Positions 1-7,307 of a DNA stretch of 36,426 bases are shown here, piece after piece. Positions within the stretch are counted from its first letter, which is position 1. Every line of letters starts with the position of its first letter. The stretch is from JBBQXK01 sp038251625 (lineage in GTDB: Bacteria > Pseudomonadota > Alphaproteobacteria > Rhodobacterales > Rhodobacteraceae). The stretch covers positions 1-36,426 of the forward strand of contig JBBSBE010000025.1 in the NCBI GenBank assembly GCA_038251625.1, given 5' to 3'. The notes under the pieces were generated by a model, which saw nothing but the letters and a program-made list of their open reading frames with translations, was not told the DNA's origin and ran no database searches. Both the position numbers and the translations under genes were made by a program.

Positions 1-390
1 CCGCTGGACAGCACCTCGCGCCTGATGGACCCGCAGGTTCTGGGGGAAGAGCATTACCAGGTGGCGCGCGACGTGCAGGGGATCCTGCAGCGCTACAAGA
101 GCTTGCAGGACATCATCGCCATCCTCGGGATGGACGAACTGAGCGAAGAGGACAAGCTGACGGTGGCGCGGGCCCGCAAGATCCAGCGCTTCCTCAGCCA
201 GCCCTTCGACGTGGCGCAGGTGTTTACGGGTTCGCCCGGCGTGCAGGTGCCGCTGGAGAAGACGATTGCGTCGTTCAAGGCGGTGGTTGCGGGCGAGTAT
301 GACCATCTGCCCGAAGCGGCCTTCTACATGGTGGGCGACATCGAGGACGTGAAAGCCAAGGCGCAGCGACTGGCTGCGGCGGCGGCATAA
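1..390 (+). CDS. atpD: ATP synthase F1 beta subunit, C-terminal part (5' truncated by window edge)
   Basis: The window opens inside this frame, with codons running in phase from base 1 to the TAA at 388-390, so only the last 129 residues are present. The fragment begins PLDSTSRLMDP and contains the segments RYKSLQDIIAILGMDELSEE and RARKIQRFLSQPF, which are typical of the C-terminal helical domain of F1 beta. This domain includes the DELSEED-type loop (here DELSEED, near fragment residue 45) that couples catalytic-subunit movement to the rotating gamma subunit. The protein is the catalytic subunit of the F1 head at the cytoplasmic membrane and makes ATP from ADP and phosphate. The nucleotide-binding P-loop lies outside the window. 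atpC follows 10 nt downstream, as in the usual atpHAGDC order. Confidence 0.98.
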   Translation, partial: PLDSTSRLMDPQVLGEEHYQVARDVQGILQRYKSLQDIIAILGMDELSEEDKLTVARARKIQRFLSQPFDVAQVFTGSPGVQVPLEKTIASFKAVVAGEYDHLPEAAFYMVGDIEDVKAKAQRLAAAAA

Positions 391-400
391 GGGGAAGCGC

Positions 401-787
401 ATGCAGTTCGATCTGGTCAGCCCGGAACGGCGCCTCGCCTCGCTTAAGGCGACCGAGGTGCAGATCCCCGGGGCGGATGGCGACATGACGGCGATGGACG
501 GGCACGCCTCGACCATCACCACGCTGCGCCCCGGCGTCTTGCGCGTCGTATCGGCCACGGGCGCGCAATCCTATGCGGTGACGGGTGGGTTTGCCGAGAT
601 TACCGGTGAAGGCGTATCGGTTCTGGCCGAGCAGGCCGTGCCGATCGAAGAAGCGTCGGCGCCCCTGCTGGATGCGTTGGTGGAAGAGGCGCGGTCGCTG
701 GCCGCAGCGGCATTGCCTGAAGACCGGGACGCGGCTGAAAAGATGGTGCAGGATACACTGGCGCTGAAGGCGGCGGCGGGGCACTGA
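401..787 (+). CDS. atpC: ATP synthase F1 epsilon subunit
   Basis: This 128-residue protein begins MQFDLVSPERRLAS and has the N-terminal beta-sandwich expected of epsilon: a segment around residues 20-55 reads as the conserved region (PGADGDMTAMDGHAST, with TLRPGVLRV after it). It then has GGFAEITGEGVSVLAEQAVP, the end of the sandwich. The remaining C-terminal part is a helical, alanine-rich tail that in this family contacts gamma and can inhibit ATP hydrolysis. The usual length is about 130-140 residues, so it looks complete. A purine-rich AAGGGGAAGC lies just before the ATG at 401, and the gene is 10 nt after atpD. A strong hairpin terminator follows, so this is the last gene of the ATP synthase operon. 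Confidence 0.96.
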   Translation: MQFDLVSPERRLASLKATEVQIPGADGDMTAMDGHASTITTLRPGVLRVVSATGAQSYAVTGGFAEITGEGVSVLAEQAVPIEEASAPLLDALVEEARSLAAAALPEDRDAAEKMVQDTLALKAAAGH

Positions 788-813
788 AGCCAGGAAGCGG
801 CGGCGCAGTCAGA

Positions 814-840
814 AGGCCTCGCACCTGCGGGGCCTTTTTC
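814..840 (+). terminator. Rho-independent terminator after atpC
   Basis: The arms AGGCCTCGC (814-822) and GCGGGGCCT (827-835) form a 9-bp stem with one T-G pair and a loop ACCT, running into a T-tract at 835-839. It lies 27 nt after the atpC stop and closes the ATP synthase operon before the lectin gene. Confidence 0.85.
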
Positions 841-892
841 GTATATGCATTAACCCAAAATTTGCCGTCTTTGACTGAGATGGAGCAAATCC

Positions 893-1270
893 ATGGATAA
901 AGACAGGGCCGCACGGCGCATGAGACGGATCACCACATCTTCCATCGGTGTCGCGCAGGGAAGCCGGGTGCTGTTCTCCGACTTCGCAGATGGTGGTGTG
1001 ATGTGGACGGGGCAGGGCGCGCGGGAAAGCCGCTTCGTGGTCACGTTCAAGGAACCGTTCGTTGACGTGCCCGCCGTGACGGTGGGAATCTCGATGTGGG
1101 ATCTTGACCAGAAGACGAACTCGCGCGCCGATATCTCGGCCGAAGCCGTGACGGCAACCGGATTTCACATCGTCTTCCGGACCTGGGGCGATACGCGTGT
1201 GGCGCGGATCCGGGCAGACTGGATGGCCATCGGCGCGGTGCGCGACGAGGATGACTGGGACGTGGTGTGA
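893..1270 (+). CDS. H-type lectin domain protein
   Basis: This 125-residue cytoplasmic-looking protein has no signal peptide. From about residue 45 to 117 it reads like an H-type lectin domain (the small beta-sandwich of Helix pomatia agglutinin and discoidin C-terminal domains): RFVVTFKEPFVDVPAVTVGI, then SMWDLDQKTNSRADISAEAV, then TGFHIVFRTWGDTRVARI and a final RADWMAIG. The FxxPF.. and W.. positions are the family's recurring pattern. In this fold the protein usually trimerises and binds N-acetylgalactosamine-like sugars. The ligand here is unknown. The ATG at 893 has GGAG about 10 nt upstream. The gene lies behind the atpC terminator, so it probably has its own promoter, and it converges on the DUF6653 gene across a 24-bp palindrome. 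Confidence 0.8.
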   Translation: MDKDRAARRMRRITTSSIGVAQGSRVLFSDFADGGVMWTGQGARESRFVVTFKEPFVDVPAVTVGISMWDLDQKTNSRADISAEAVTATGFHIVFRTWGDTRVARIRADWMAIGAVRDEDDWDVV

Positions 1271-1280
1271 ATGCTGGGGG

Positions 1281-1304
1281 GTAGGGTGGGTGCACCCACC
1301 CTAC
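1281..1304. repeat. 24-bp perfect palindrome, copy 1
   Basis: The half-site GTAGGGTGGGTG (1281-1292) is followed immediately by its exact reverse complement (1293-1304). The same 24 bases recur at 23037-23060. This copy sits between two convergent genes and contains the TAG stop codon (1301-1303, minus strand) of the DUF6653 gene. As RNA it would form a hairpin from either strand, so a bidirectional terminator or REP-like role is possible. No T-tract follows. Confidence 0.85.
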
Positions 1305-1828
1305 TTGTGCGGAACCGTCCGGGTGGACAAATCCTCCACCTGCCCGCCCTCGCGCCGGAAATCGTGCCAGACCCAGACCATGCGATCCAGAAACCACGTC
1401 TTTGCCCCGCTGATCAGCAGCATGCCCGCCAGAACCCATCCAGCATCGAGCGTCCAGAGGCCCAGCGCGAAGGGGATCACGCCCGAAGCGGACAGCGCGG
1501 TCAGCACGAGCGAGGGGCGGATGTGATGCCGGGCCACCCGCCCGCGATGGCGCAGGAACACACGCTCGCCCAGCACGCCTTCGGCGCCCCAGCTATCCAG
1601 CGTCGCGGGCGGCGGGAAGAGCCGGGGGTTCAGCCAGACCCAAGCCAGCGCAAAGGCCACCGGGATCACTGCCCATCCCCCGATCCAGACCCGTGACCAG
1701 ACGGCCAGCGCGAAAAGTGGTAGGGGTGTCAGAATGCGCGTCCAGACAGACCAAGGGCTGGCATGCCGCGCCCATGCCGCATCATCCATCGCCATCAGGC
1801 GTTCAGCTGCACGAAAAAGTTCAGCCAT
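1301..1828 (-). CDS. DUF6653-like small integral membrane protein
   Basis: This is a 175-residue protein of unknown function. The N-terminal 30 residues are amphipathic and include HASPWSVWTR. They are followed by hydrophobic stretches around residues 33-48 and 51-66, and a second pair around 105-120 and 124-142, giving about four membrane passes. A tryptophan- and arginine-rich loop lies between the pairs (FPPPATLDSWGAEGVLGERV). The sequence resembles the DUF6653 family as I remember it; I cannot confirm that here. It begins 3 nt after the prs stop codon, so it is almost certainly co-transcribed with prs. Its own TAG stop lies inside the 24-bp palindrome. The coupling to prs gives no clear hint of its job. 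Confidence 0.7.
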   Translation of the reverse strand: MAELFRAAERLMAMDDAAWARHASPWSVWTRILTPLPLFALAVWSRVWIGGWAVIPVAFALAWVWLNPRLFPPPATLDSWGAEGVLGERVFLRHRGRVARHHIRPSLVLTALSASGVIPFALGLWTLDAGWVLAGMLLISGAKTWFLDRMVWVWHDFRREGGQVEDLSTRTVPHK

Positions 1829-1831
1829 CCG

Positions 1832-2851
1832 TCAGGACCTGACGTAGAGCCCTTCGTAGATGGGCACCAGCGTCTCGGTTTCAAAGAGCGACGAGACGGA
1901 CGTACCGTTCCAGATGTTCAGGATCGCTTGCGCAAGGATCGGCGCGGTGGGCACGATGCGGATGTTGGGGGCGGCGCGCGTTGCCTCGGACGGCTCGATG
2001 CTGTCGGTGATGACCAGCGATTTCATCACCGATTTGGTGATCCGTGCAACCGCCGGACCAGACAGCACGCCGTGGGTGATGTAGCTGTGCACTTCGGTGG
2101 CACCGTTTTCGATCAGCACTTCGGCCGCCTTGCAGAGCGTTCCGGCGGTATCGCAGATATCGTCCACGATGATGCAGGTCTTCCCGCGCACATCGCCGAT
2201 CACCGTCATCTCGGCCACTTCGCCCGCTTTCTCGCGCCGTTTGTCCACGATGGCGAGCGGGGCCTTGATGCGGGTAGCCAGTTCCCGCGCCCGCGCCACA
2301 CCGCCCACGTCCGGCGAGACGACCATCAGGCTGTCCATCTGGCCGCGGAACTGGTGTTCGATGTCGAGCGCGAAAACGGGGGCCGCGTAGAGGTTGTCCA
2401 CCGGGATGTCGAAGAAGCCCTGAATCTGGGCTGCGTGCAGATCGAGCGTCAGAACCCGGTCGACGCCCGCCTGGGTGATGAGGTTGGCCACCAGCTTTGC
2501 GCTGATCGGCGTGCGGGCCTTGGCGCGGCGGTCTTGCCGGGCATAGCCGAAATAGGGAATCACGGCAGTAATGCGGTTGGCGGAGGATCGACGCAGCGCG
2601 TCGCAGATGATCAGCAATTCCATCAGGTTGTCGTTGGCGGGGTTCGATGTGGACTGGATCACATACATGTCCTCGCCCCGCACATTTTCGAACACTTCGA
2701 CGAAAATCTCCTGATCGTTGAAGCGTTCGACCCGGGCATCGACCAGCCCGACCGACATGCCCCGGTGCATCGACATCCGCCGCGCGATGGCGCGGGCGAG
2801 GGGCATGTTGGCATTGCCGGAGATGAGCTTCGGCTCGACGATGGCGGGCAT
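1832..2851 (-). CDS. prs: Ribose-phosphate pyrophosphokinase (PRPP synthetase)
   Basis: This 339-residue cytoplasmic enzyme transfers pyrophosphate from ATP to ribose 5-phosphate, giving PRPP for purine, pyrimidine, histidine and NAD synthesis. It has the two type-I PRT lobes of the family: an ATP-contacting loop near residues 98-108 (PYFGYARQDR), the flexible catalytic loop KRREK at 204-208, and the PRPP-binding loop IVDDICDTAGTL at about 228-239. The length is slightly above the usual 310-320 residues, with extra residues near 270-310, a form common in this bacterial group. The ATG at 2851 gives MPAIVEPKLISGNAN, the expected start. It faces the isomerase gene at 2951 across a 99-bp divergent gap and is followed 3 nt later by the DUF6653 gene. 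Confidence 0.97.
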   Translation of the reverse strand: MPAIVEPKLISGNANMPLARAIARRMSMHRGMSVGLVDARVERFNDQEIFVEVFENVRGEDMYVIQSTSNPANDNLMELLIICDALRRSSANRITAVIPYFGYARQDRRAKARTPISAKLVANLITQAGVDRVLTLDLHAAQIQGFFDIPVDNLYAAPVFALDIEHQFRGQMDSLMVVSPDVGGVARARELATRIKAPLAIVDKRREKAGEVAEMTVIGDVRGKTCIIVDDICDTAGTLCKAAEVLIENGATEVHSYITHGVLSGPAVARITKSVMKSLVITDSIEPSEATRAAPNIRIVPTAPILAQAILNIWNGTSVSSLFETETLVPIYEGLYVRS

Positions 2852-2950
2852 GCGGGGGGGATCCTTCCAGCAGCGTCGGGTGACGGATTCGTGACGTTGA
2901 CACCGCTTAGCACCCGGCTAGGGTCTTGGGCAAACCAAAGGGAGCGGGCG

Positions 2951-3544
2951 ATGGCGCTGATCGACTATTTCTTCTCGACGGTGTCGCCCTACACCTATCT
3001 GGCCGGGAAGCGGTTGGAGGAGATGGCCGCGCGCCACGGTGCCGAGATCGCCTACAAGCCGCTGGATGTGCTGGCGCTGTTTGACCGGACCGGTGGCATC
3101 CGGCCCGCCGAGCGGCACGAGAGCCGCAAGGTGTACCGGTTGCAGGAAATGCGGAGACAGGCGGCAAAGGCGGGGTTGGCGATGAACCTGAAGCCCGCGC
3201 ATTGGCCGACGAACCCGGCGCCTTCATCCTATGCGATCATTTCGGCGATCCGGGCGGGCGGGGATGTGGGGGCACTGGCCCACGCCTTTTGCCGGGCCTG
3301 CTGGGCCGAAGAGCGCAACATTGCCGAGGATGAGGTGGTGCGCGATGTGCTGGCGGCGAACGGTTTTGATCCGGGGCTCGCCGACACGGGGATGATGGCG
3401 GCGGCGGACACATATGCCGGCAATCTGAACGATGCGGTGGAGCGGGGGGCCTTTGGCGCGCCCTTCTACATTGTGGGGGACGAGCGGTTCTGGGGGCAGG
3501 ACCGGCTGGATGATCTGGATCTGCACCTCGGCGGCAAGCTTTGA
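2951..3544 (+). CDS. DsbA-family 2-hydroxychromene-2-carboxylate isomerase-like protein
   Basis: This 197-residue thioredoxin-fold protein belongs to the kappa-GST/HCCA isomerase branch. The N-terminus IDYFFSTVSPYTYLAGKRL carries the SPYxYL motif in which a serine replaces the DsbA cysteine. An all-helical insert follows (about residues 60-140), and then the second thioredoxin half with GAFGAPFYIVGDERFWGQDR, where the cis-proline follows GA. Characterised members isomerise 2-hydroxychromene-2-carboxylate in naphthalene breakdown using glutathione; no other aromatic degradation genes are nearby, so the true substrate is unknown. The open frame extends far upstream antisense to prs, but the start at 2951 gives the family N-terminus and has GGGAGCGGGCG before it. 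The next gene overlaps its stop by one base (TGATG). Confidence 0.88.
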   Translation: MALIDYFFSTVSPYTYLAGKRLEEMAARHGAEIAYKPLDVLALFDRTGGIRPAERHESRKVYRLQEMRRQAAKAGLAMNLKPAHWPTNPAPSSYAIISAIRAGGDVGALAHAFCRACWAEERNIAEDEVVRDVLAANGFDPGLADTGMMAAADTYAGNLNDAVERGAFGAPFYIVGDERFWGQDRLDDLDLHLGGKL

Positions 3545-4311
3545 TGCATCTGCGGCGGCTGGGGGCGGGCCCGCGTGTGGCGCTGGCGCTGCACTGCTCG
3601 CTGGCGCATGGCGGTGCGTGGGCCGGGTTGGCAGCGGCGCTGCCGGGTGCGACGTTGGTGGCGCCGGACATGCCGGGGCATGGGGCGAGCGCGGATTGGG
3701 ACGGGCGAACGGACTATGCCACCCTTTGCACCCGAGAGGGGCTGGCGGTCGCGGCGGACCTTGGGCAATGCGACCTGATCGGGCACAGCTTCGGCGCCAT
3801 TGTGGCGTTGCAGATGGCGCTGGAAGAGCCGGACGCGTTTCGGTCGCTGACGCTGATCGAGCCTGTGCTTTTCGCTGCGGCACGGTCGGCGGGGTCGCCG
3901 CAGTACGCGGACCATCTGGCCCGGCAAGCCCCGTTTGAGGCGGCATGGCGCGCGGGTGACAGGCAAGCCGCCGCAAAGGCCTTTACCGCAATCTGGGGCA
4001 CGGGCGTGGATTGGGCCGCGATGCCGGAACGGCAGCGCACCGAAGCGGCACGGCGTATCCACCTTGTTCCCGCAACATTATCCGCCGTGAACGAAGATAG
4101 TGGCGGGATTCTGATCTACGGTCGTCTGGAGGCTTTGGGCGTGCCGGTCCTGCTGGTCGAGGGCACGCTGTCGCCACCGGTGATCGGGGCGGTGCATGAC
4201 GAACTGGCGCGTCGTCTGCCGCAGGTGCGGCGCCTTGTCGTGCCGGGCGCGGGGCATATGGTGCCGATCACGCATCCGGGCGATGTGGCGGTGGCGATGG
4301 GCTGGGCCTAG
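3544..4311 (+). CDS. Alpha/beta-fold hydrolase
   Basis: This 255-residue cytoplasmic protein has the alpha/beta hydrolase pattern: an oxyanion-side strand and turn at LALHCSLAHGGAW, the segment APDMPGHGAS at 40-49, and the nucleophile elbow GHSFG with Ser82. Further on are VPVLLVEGTLSPPVI, where the acidic residue may be Glu rather than Asp, and the late histidine segment PGAGHMVPITHP. The substrate cannot be told from sequence. I chose ATG 3544, which overlaps the isomerase stop by one base, over the in-frame TTG at 3541. The two genes are thus translationally coupled. Its TAG stop interlocks with the TAG of the convergent ltaE gene: the four bases CTAG at 4308-4311 hold both stop codons. 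Confidence 0.88.
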   Translation: MHLRRLGAGPRVALALHCSLAHGGAWAGLAAALPGATLVAPDMPGHGASADWDGRTDYATLCTREGLAVAADLGQCDLIGHSFGAIVALQMALEEPDAFRSLTLIEPVLFAAARSAGSPQYADHLARQAPFEAAWRAGDRQAAAKAFTAIWGTGVDWAAMPERQRTEAARRIHLVPATLSAVNEDSGGILIYGRLEALGVPVLLVEGTLSPPVIGAVHDELARRLPQVRRLVVPGAGHMVPITHPGDVAVAMGWA

Positions 4312-5342
4312 CCTGCGAGAACCGCAAGAAAGCGGTCCACATCGGCCTCGGTTGTGCTCCATGATGTGACGAGGCGGGCGGCTTCGCGGCCCGGGGCTGG
4401 GGCATCCCATTCGTAATAGGCGGCGCCTGCGGCCTTCAGGCGGGCATGGGCACCGGCCGGCCAATGGGGGAAAAGGATGTTGGCATCAACAGGATGCGCA
4501 AGCGCCACGCCGGGGATCGCGCGGAGGCCCGTGGCCATGCGGGCGGCCATCGCATTGGCCTGCGCAGCCAGATCGCGCCACATGCCATCTGCCAGCCAGC
4601 CATCGAACTGCGCCGCGATGTAGCGCATCTTGGAGGCCAGATGCCCCGCCCGCTTGCGCCGCAGGTCCAGCTCCCACGCCTTTGCGGGATCAAAGATCAC
4701 CACCGCCTCGGCCCCCATCAGGCCGTTCTTGGTGCCGCCCAGCGAAAGCACGTCAACGCCCGCTTTCCATGTCATTTCGGCCGGGGTGGCTTGGGTTGCC
4801 ACCAGCGCATTGGCAAAGCGCGCGCCGTCAAGGTGAACGGGCAGGCCGTGGGCATGGGCCAGAGCCGTCAATGCCGCAATCTCGGCCGGTGTATAAACCG
4901 TACCGGCTTCGGTGACATTCGTCAGCGTCAGGCAGCCGCGCTGAACGCCGTGAACGCCACTTGTGCCAATCCTGCCAAGGGCCTGTGTCAGCCCATCGGG
5001 CGTGATCCGTCCGCTTTCGCCGGGGATGCCCACCAGTTTCGCGCCGCCTGTAAAGAATTCCGGTGCACCGCATTCATCGCGGTTGGCATGCGCGTCGTCA
5101 TGGCAAAAGACGGCGGCCCAGGGCGGGCACAGAAGCGAGAGGGCCAACGAATTGGCGGCGGTGCCGGTCGAGACGAGGCGCACGGCGGCTTCTGGCGCTT
5201 CCAGAAGATCGCGGATGCGGGCCTCGACGGCCGCGGTCAGGGGGTCATTGCCGTAGCCCATCGCGTAGCCTTCGTTCGCGCGGGCGAGCGCTGCGAGGAT
5301 CTGCGGCGGGACAGGGGCAGTATTGTCGGAGGCAAAAAACAT
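4308..5342 (-). CDS. ltaE: Low-specificity L-threonine aldolase-type PLP enzyme
   Basis: This is a 344-residue fold-type I PLP enzyme that cleaves L-threonine or allo-threonine to glycine and acetaldehyde. Visible marks are the start FFASDNTAPVPPQIL, the phosphate-binding region STGTAANSLAL (58-68), HDDAHANRDECGAPEF (81-96), the cofactor aspartate in VHLDGARFANAL (about 172), and the PLP lysine Lys205 in SLGGTKNG. The length is normal. I start at ATG 5342, which overlaps the YcgN stop by one base (TGATG), rather than at an upstream in-frame codon, because the family begins directly with FFASDN. It is the last gene of a minus-strand run with ribF and ycgN, and its stop overlaps that of the convergent hydrolase. 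Confidence 0.93.
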   Translation of the reverse strand: MFFASDNTAPVPPQILAALARANEGYAMGYGNDPLTAAVEARIRDLLEAPEAAVRLVSTGTAANSLALSLLCPPWAAVFCHDDAHANRDECGAPEFFTGGAKLVGIPGESGRITPDGLTQALGRIGTSGVHGVQRGCLTLTNVTEAGTVYTPAEIAALTALAHAHGLPVHLDGARFANALVATQATPAEMTWKAGVDVLSLGGTKNGLMGAEAVVIFDPAKAWELDLRRKRAGHLASKMRYIAAQFDGWLADGMWRDLAAQANAMAARMATGLRAIPGVALAHPVDANILFPHWPAGAHARLKAAGAAYYEWDAPAPGREAARLVTSWSTTEADVDRFLAVLAG

Positions 5343-5794
5343 CAGGGGCGTTCCCGTATCACGTAATCTTCCCAATCGTCTTCAGGCACCTCGGTTTCCG
5401 GGATCGTCCAGCCACGCACGGAAGCGTGGGCACGGTGGACGCTTTCAGGATCGCCGGAGATGAGGGGATGCCAGGGGCGCAAGGTCTTGCCTTCGTGCAA
5501 AAGGCGGTAGGCGCAGGTTTTCGGCAGCCAATAGGCGACGCTGGGCAGCTTTTCAGGCGTCAGTTGCACGCAGTCGGGCACATAGTCGCGCCGTGTCTCG
5601 TAGTGGGTGCATTGGCAGGTGTCACTGTCGAGCAGGCGGCAGGCGATGCGGGTAAAATCGACCTCGCCGCTATCCTCATATTCCAGCTTGTTGAGGCAGC
5701 ATTTGCCGCAACCATCACAGAGCGCCTCCCATTCAGGGGCGGTCATGTCGTGCAGGGGGACGATTTCCCAGAAGCGGGGGCGAAGGTCGGCCAT
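5342..5794 (-). CDS. YcgN-family cysteine cluster protein (UPF0260)
   Basis: This 150-residue protein has the pattern of the YcgN/YkgJ families, which are thought to bind zinc or an iron-sulfur cluster. The cluster CDGCGKCC gives Cys26, Cys29, Cys32 and Cys33. More cysteines follow in RIACRLLDSDTCQCTHYE, DCVQLTP and KTCAYRLL, then a conserved tail with LRPWHPLISGDPESVHRA. The role is unknown. The start MADLRPRFWE at 5794 is 4 nt after the ribF stop and fits the family. An open frame extends 25 codons further upstream into ribF, but that stretch has no family resemblance. The next gene, ltaE, begins on its stop codon. Confidence 0.9.
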   Translation of the reverse strand: MADLRPRFWEIVPLHDMTAPEWEALCDGCGKCCLNKLEYEDSGEVDFTRIACRLLDSDTCQCTHYETRRDYVPDCVQLTPEKLPSVAYWLPKTCAYRLLHEGKTLRPWHPLISGDPESVHRAHASVRGWTIPETEVPEDDWEDYVIRERP

Positions 5795-5798
5795 GTCG

Positions 5799-6716
5799 TC
5801 AGACAAGCACGGCGCGGGCTTGGGCGCAATCGCCCTCCATCTGCGCGATGAGGGCGGGCAGGCCGTCAAATTTCAGCTCGGGCCGCAGATATTGCACAAG
5901 GGCGACGGAAAGGTGCTGGCCGTAAAGATCGCCTGTGAAATCAAGCAGGTAGGTTTCAAGATTGGGCATGTTCTCGCCAAACATGGGCCGCACGCCAAGA
6001 CTGGCGGCACCCTTGTAGGTGCCGGTATGCGGGCCGGTCAGCACATCCACCCAGACGGCATAGACGCCGAGGCGCGGCAGGTGCAGGCCCGTCAGATCCA
6101 TGTTGGCGGTGGGGTAGCCAAGCTCGCGGCCCCGCTTTTCACCGTGGATCACCTCACCCTCGATGCGGTGGCGGTGGCCAAGCATTGCCGCGGCAATCTG
6201 GGGGTGGCCGTCCGACAGGGCCTGGCGGATCGCGGTGGAGGAGATGTGGGTGGTGCCGTCGGCAAGCAAGGGGGCGATGGTGGAGCCGAAGCCATGCAGC
6301 GCGCCCAGTCGTTGCAGGTCGGCGGCGGTGCCCGTGCGGCCCTTGCCGAAGCAGAAATCGGCGCCGACGGTCACATGGGCCACGCCCAACCCGGCAACCA
6401 GCACCTGCGCCACGAAAGCATCGGCAGTGAGGCCGGACAGGGCGGGGGTGAAGGGCAGCTCATACAGGCGCTCGACGCCCAGTTTCGCCAGCCGGTTTGC
6501 GCGGGCGCCTGCGTTCATCAGCCGGAAGGGGGCGGCATCCGGGGCAAAGACCTGGCGCGGATGTGGCTCGAAAGTCAGAATGCCGAGGGGGCCGTGGGGG
6601 CGCGCCATGTCGATGACCGAGGCATGCCCGAGATGCACGCCGTCAAAGTTGCCCATGGCGACAGAGGCGCCCTTCGCGCCGGGGTCAAGCCCTTCCCAGT
6701 GCCGGAAAATCTGCAT
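5799..6716 (-). CDS. ribF: Bifunctional riboflavin kinase / FAD synthetase
   Basis: This 305-residue enzyme phosphorylates riboflavin to FMN and adenylylates FMN to FAD. The N-terminal half is the nucleotidyltransferase domain: GNFDGVHLGH at about 22-31, the nucleotide-contacting GADFCFGKGRTG, and HISSTAIRQAL, which holds the SSTxIR motif. The C-terminal half is the riboflavin kinase barrel, with GYPTANMDL near 200 (the PTAN motif that binds ATP and magnesium) and the late LETYLLDFTGDLYGQ containing the catalytic glutamate. The length is normal. The gene lies upstream of ycgN and ltaE on the minus strand, and the three are packed tightly enough for one transcript. No FMN riboswitch is evident upstream. 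Confidence 0.97.
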   Translation of the reverse strand: MQIFRHWEGLDPGAKGASVAMGNFDGVHLGHASVIDMARPHGPLGILTFEPHPRQVFAPDAAPFRLMNAGARANRLAKLGVERLYELPFTPALSGLTADAFVAQVLVAGLGVAHVTVGADFCFGKGRTGTAADLQRLGALHGFGSTIAPLLADGTTHISSTAIRQALSDGHPQIAAAMLGHRHRIEGEVIHGEKRGRELGYPTANMDLTGLHLPRLGVYAVWVDVLTGPHTGTYKGAASLGVRPMFGENMPNLETYLLDFTGDLYGQHLSVALVQYLRPELKFDGLPALIAQMEGDCAQARAVLV

Positions 6717-6743
6717 GCGCCCCCGGGCGGGCGGCCCTGCGCC

Positions 6744-7187
6744 CTAGTCGAATTTGCGGCTGGGCGCGAGCACCGTCGCCTCGCCCTTCAGGACCATCCT
6801 ATCGCCCACGGCGCAGTAGGTTTCAAGGGTGACACGGCGCCGGGAATGATCGATGCCCGTCACGGTGACGACCGCGACCACGTCATCGCCGGGGCGGACC
6901 GGGGCCAGGAACTTCAGGCTTTGACCAAGATAGACGGTGCCGTGGCCTGGCAGTTGTTCACCGATGACGGCGGAGATCAGGCTCGCGGTCAGCATGCCAT
7001 GCGCGATGCGGCCCGCAAAGATCGTGTCCTGCGCATAGGCATCATCGAGGTGGACAGGGTTTCTGTCGGTCGAAACCTCGGCGAAAAGCGAGATGTCGCG
7101 GTCGGTTACGATCTTGCGCAAAGAGCGGGACATGCCGATTTCCAGGTCTTCGATGACGATGGTTCCGCGAGGGGCATTGTCGAGCAT
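6744..7187 (-). CDS. MaoC-family dehydratase (R-specific enoyl-CoA hydratase-like)
   Basis: This is a 147-residue single hot-dog domain. Residues 31-65 hold the hydratase-2 motif: FAEVSTDRNPVHLDDAYA with the catalytic Asp and His, then FAGRIAHGMLTASLISAVIG. It continues with GTVYLGQSLKFLAPVRPGD, as in PhaJ-type enzymes that hydrate trans-2-enoyl-CoA to (R)-3-hydroxyacyl-CoA. In these bacteria such proteins link beta-oxidation to polyhydroxyalkanoate synthesis, but the exact substrate is not shown here. I start at ATG 7187 (MLDNAPRG); the upstream in-frame region is arginine- and proline-rich and unlike the family. It ends 27 nt before ribF, and 120 nt separate it from the HAD gene upstream. 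Confidence 0.9.
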   Translation of the reverse strand: MLDNAPRGTIVIEDLEIGMSRSLRKIVTDRDISLFAEVSTDRNPVHLDDAYAQDTIFAGRIAHGMLTASLISAVIGEQLPGHGTVYLGQSLKFLAPVRPGDDVVAVVTVTGIDHSRRRVTLETYCAVGDRMVLKGEATVLAPSRKFD

Positions 7188-7307
7188 CGGGCGATTCTCC
7201 GGTCCGGGCATGGACGGGACACTAGCCGATGCTGCCCTGCGGCGCAATATGGCTAAGTAATTATCGTGCGTCGTATCGGTACAGACGGCAACAATGTTGT
7301 GCGGGTG

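Noticed and set aside
1763..2950. Long upstream extension of the DsbA-like isomerase frame, antisense to prs
   Set aside because: It is an antisense shadow of prs with no family resemblance; the start at 2951 gives the family N-terminus.
5607..7256. Long plus-strand frame of 549 codons opposite ycgN, ribF and the MaoC gene
   Set aside because: High G+C keeps antisense frames open. It covers three recognised minus-strand genes and has no motifs.
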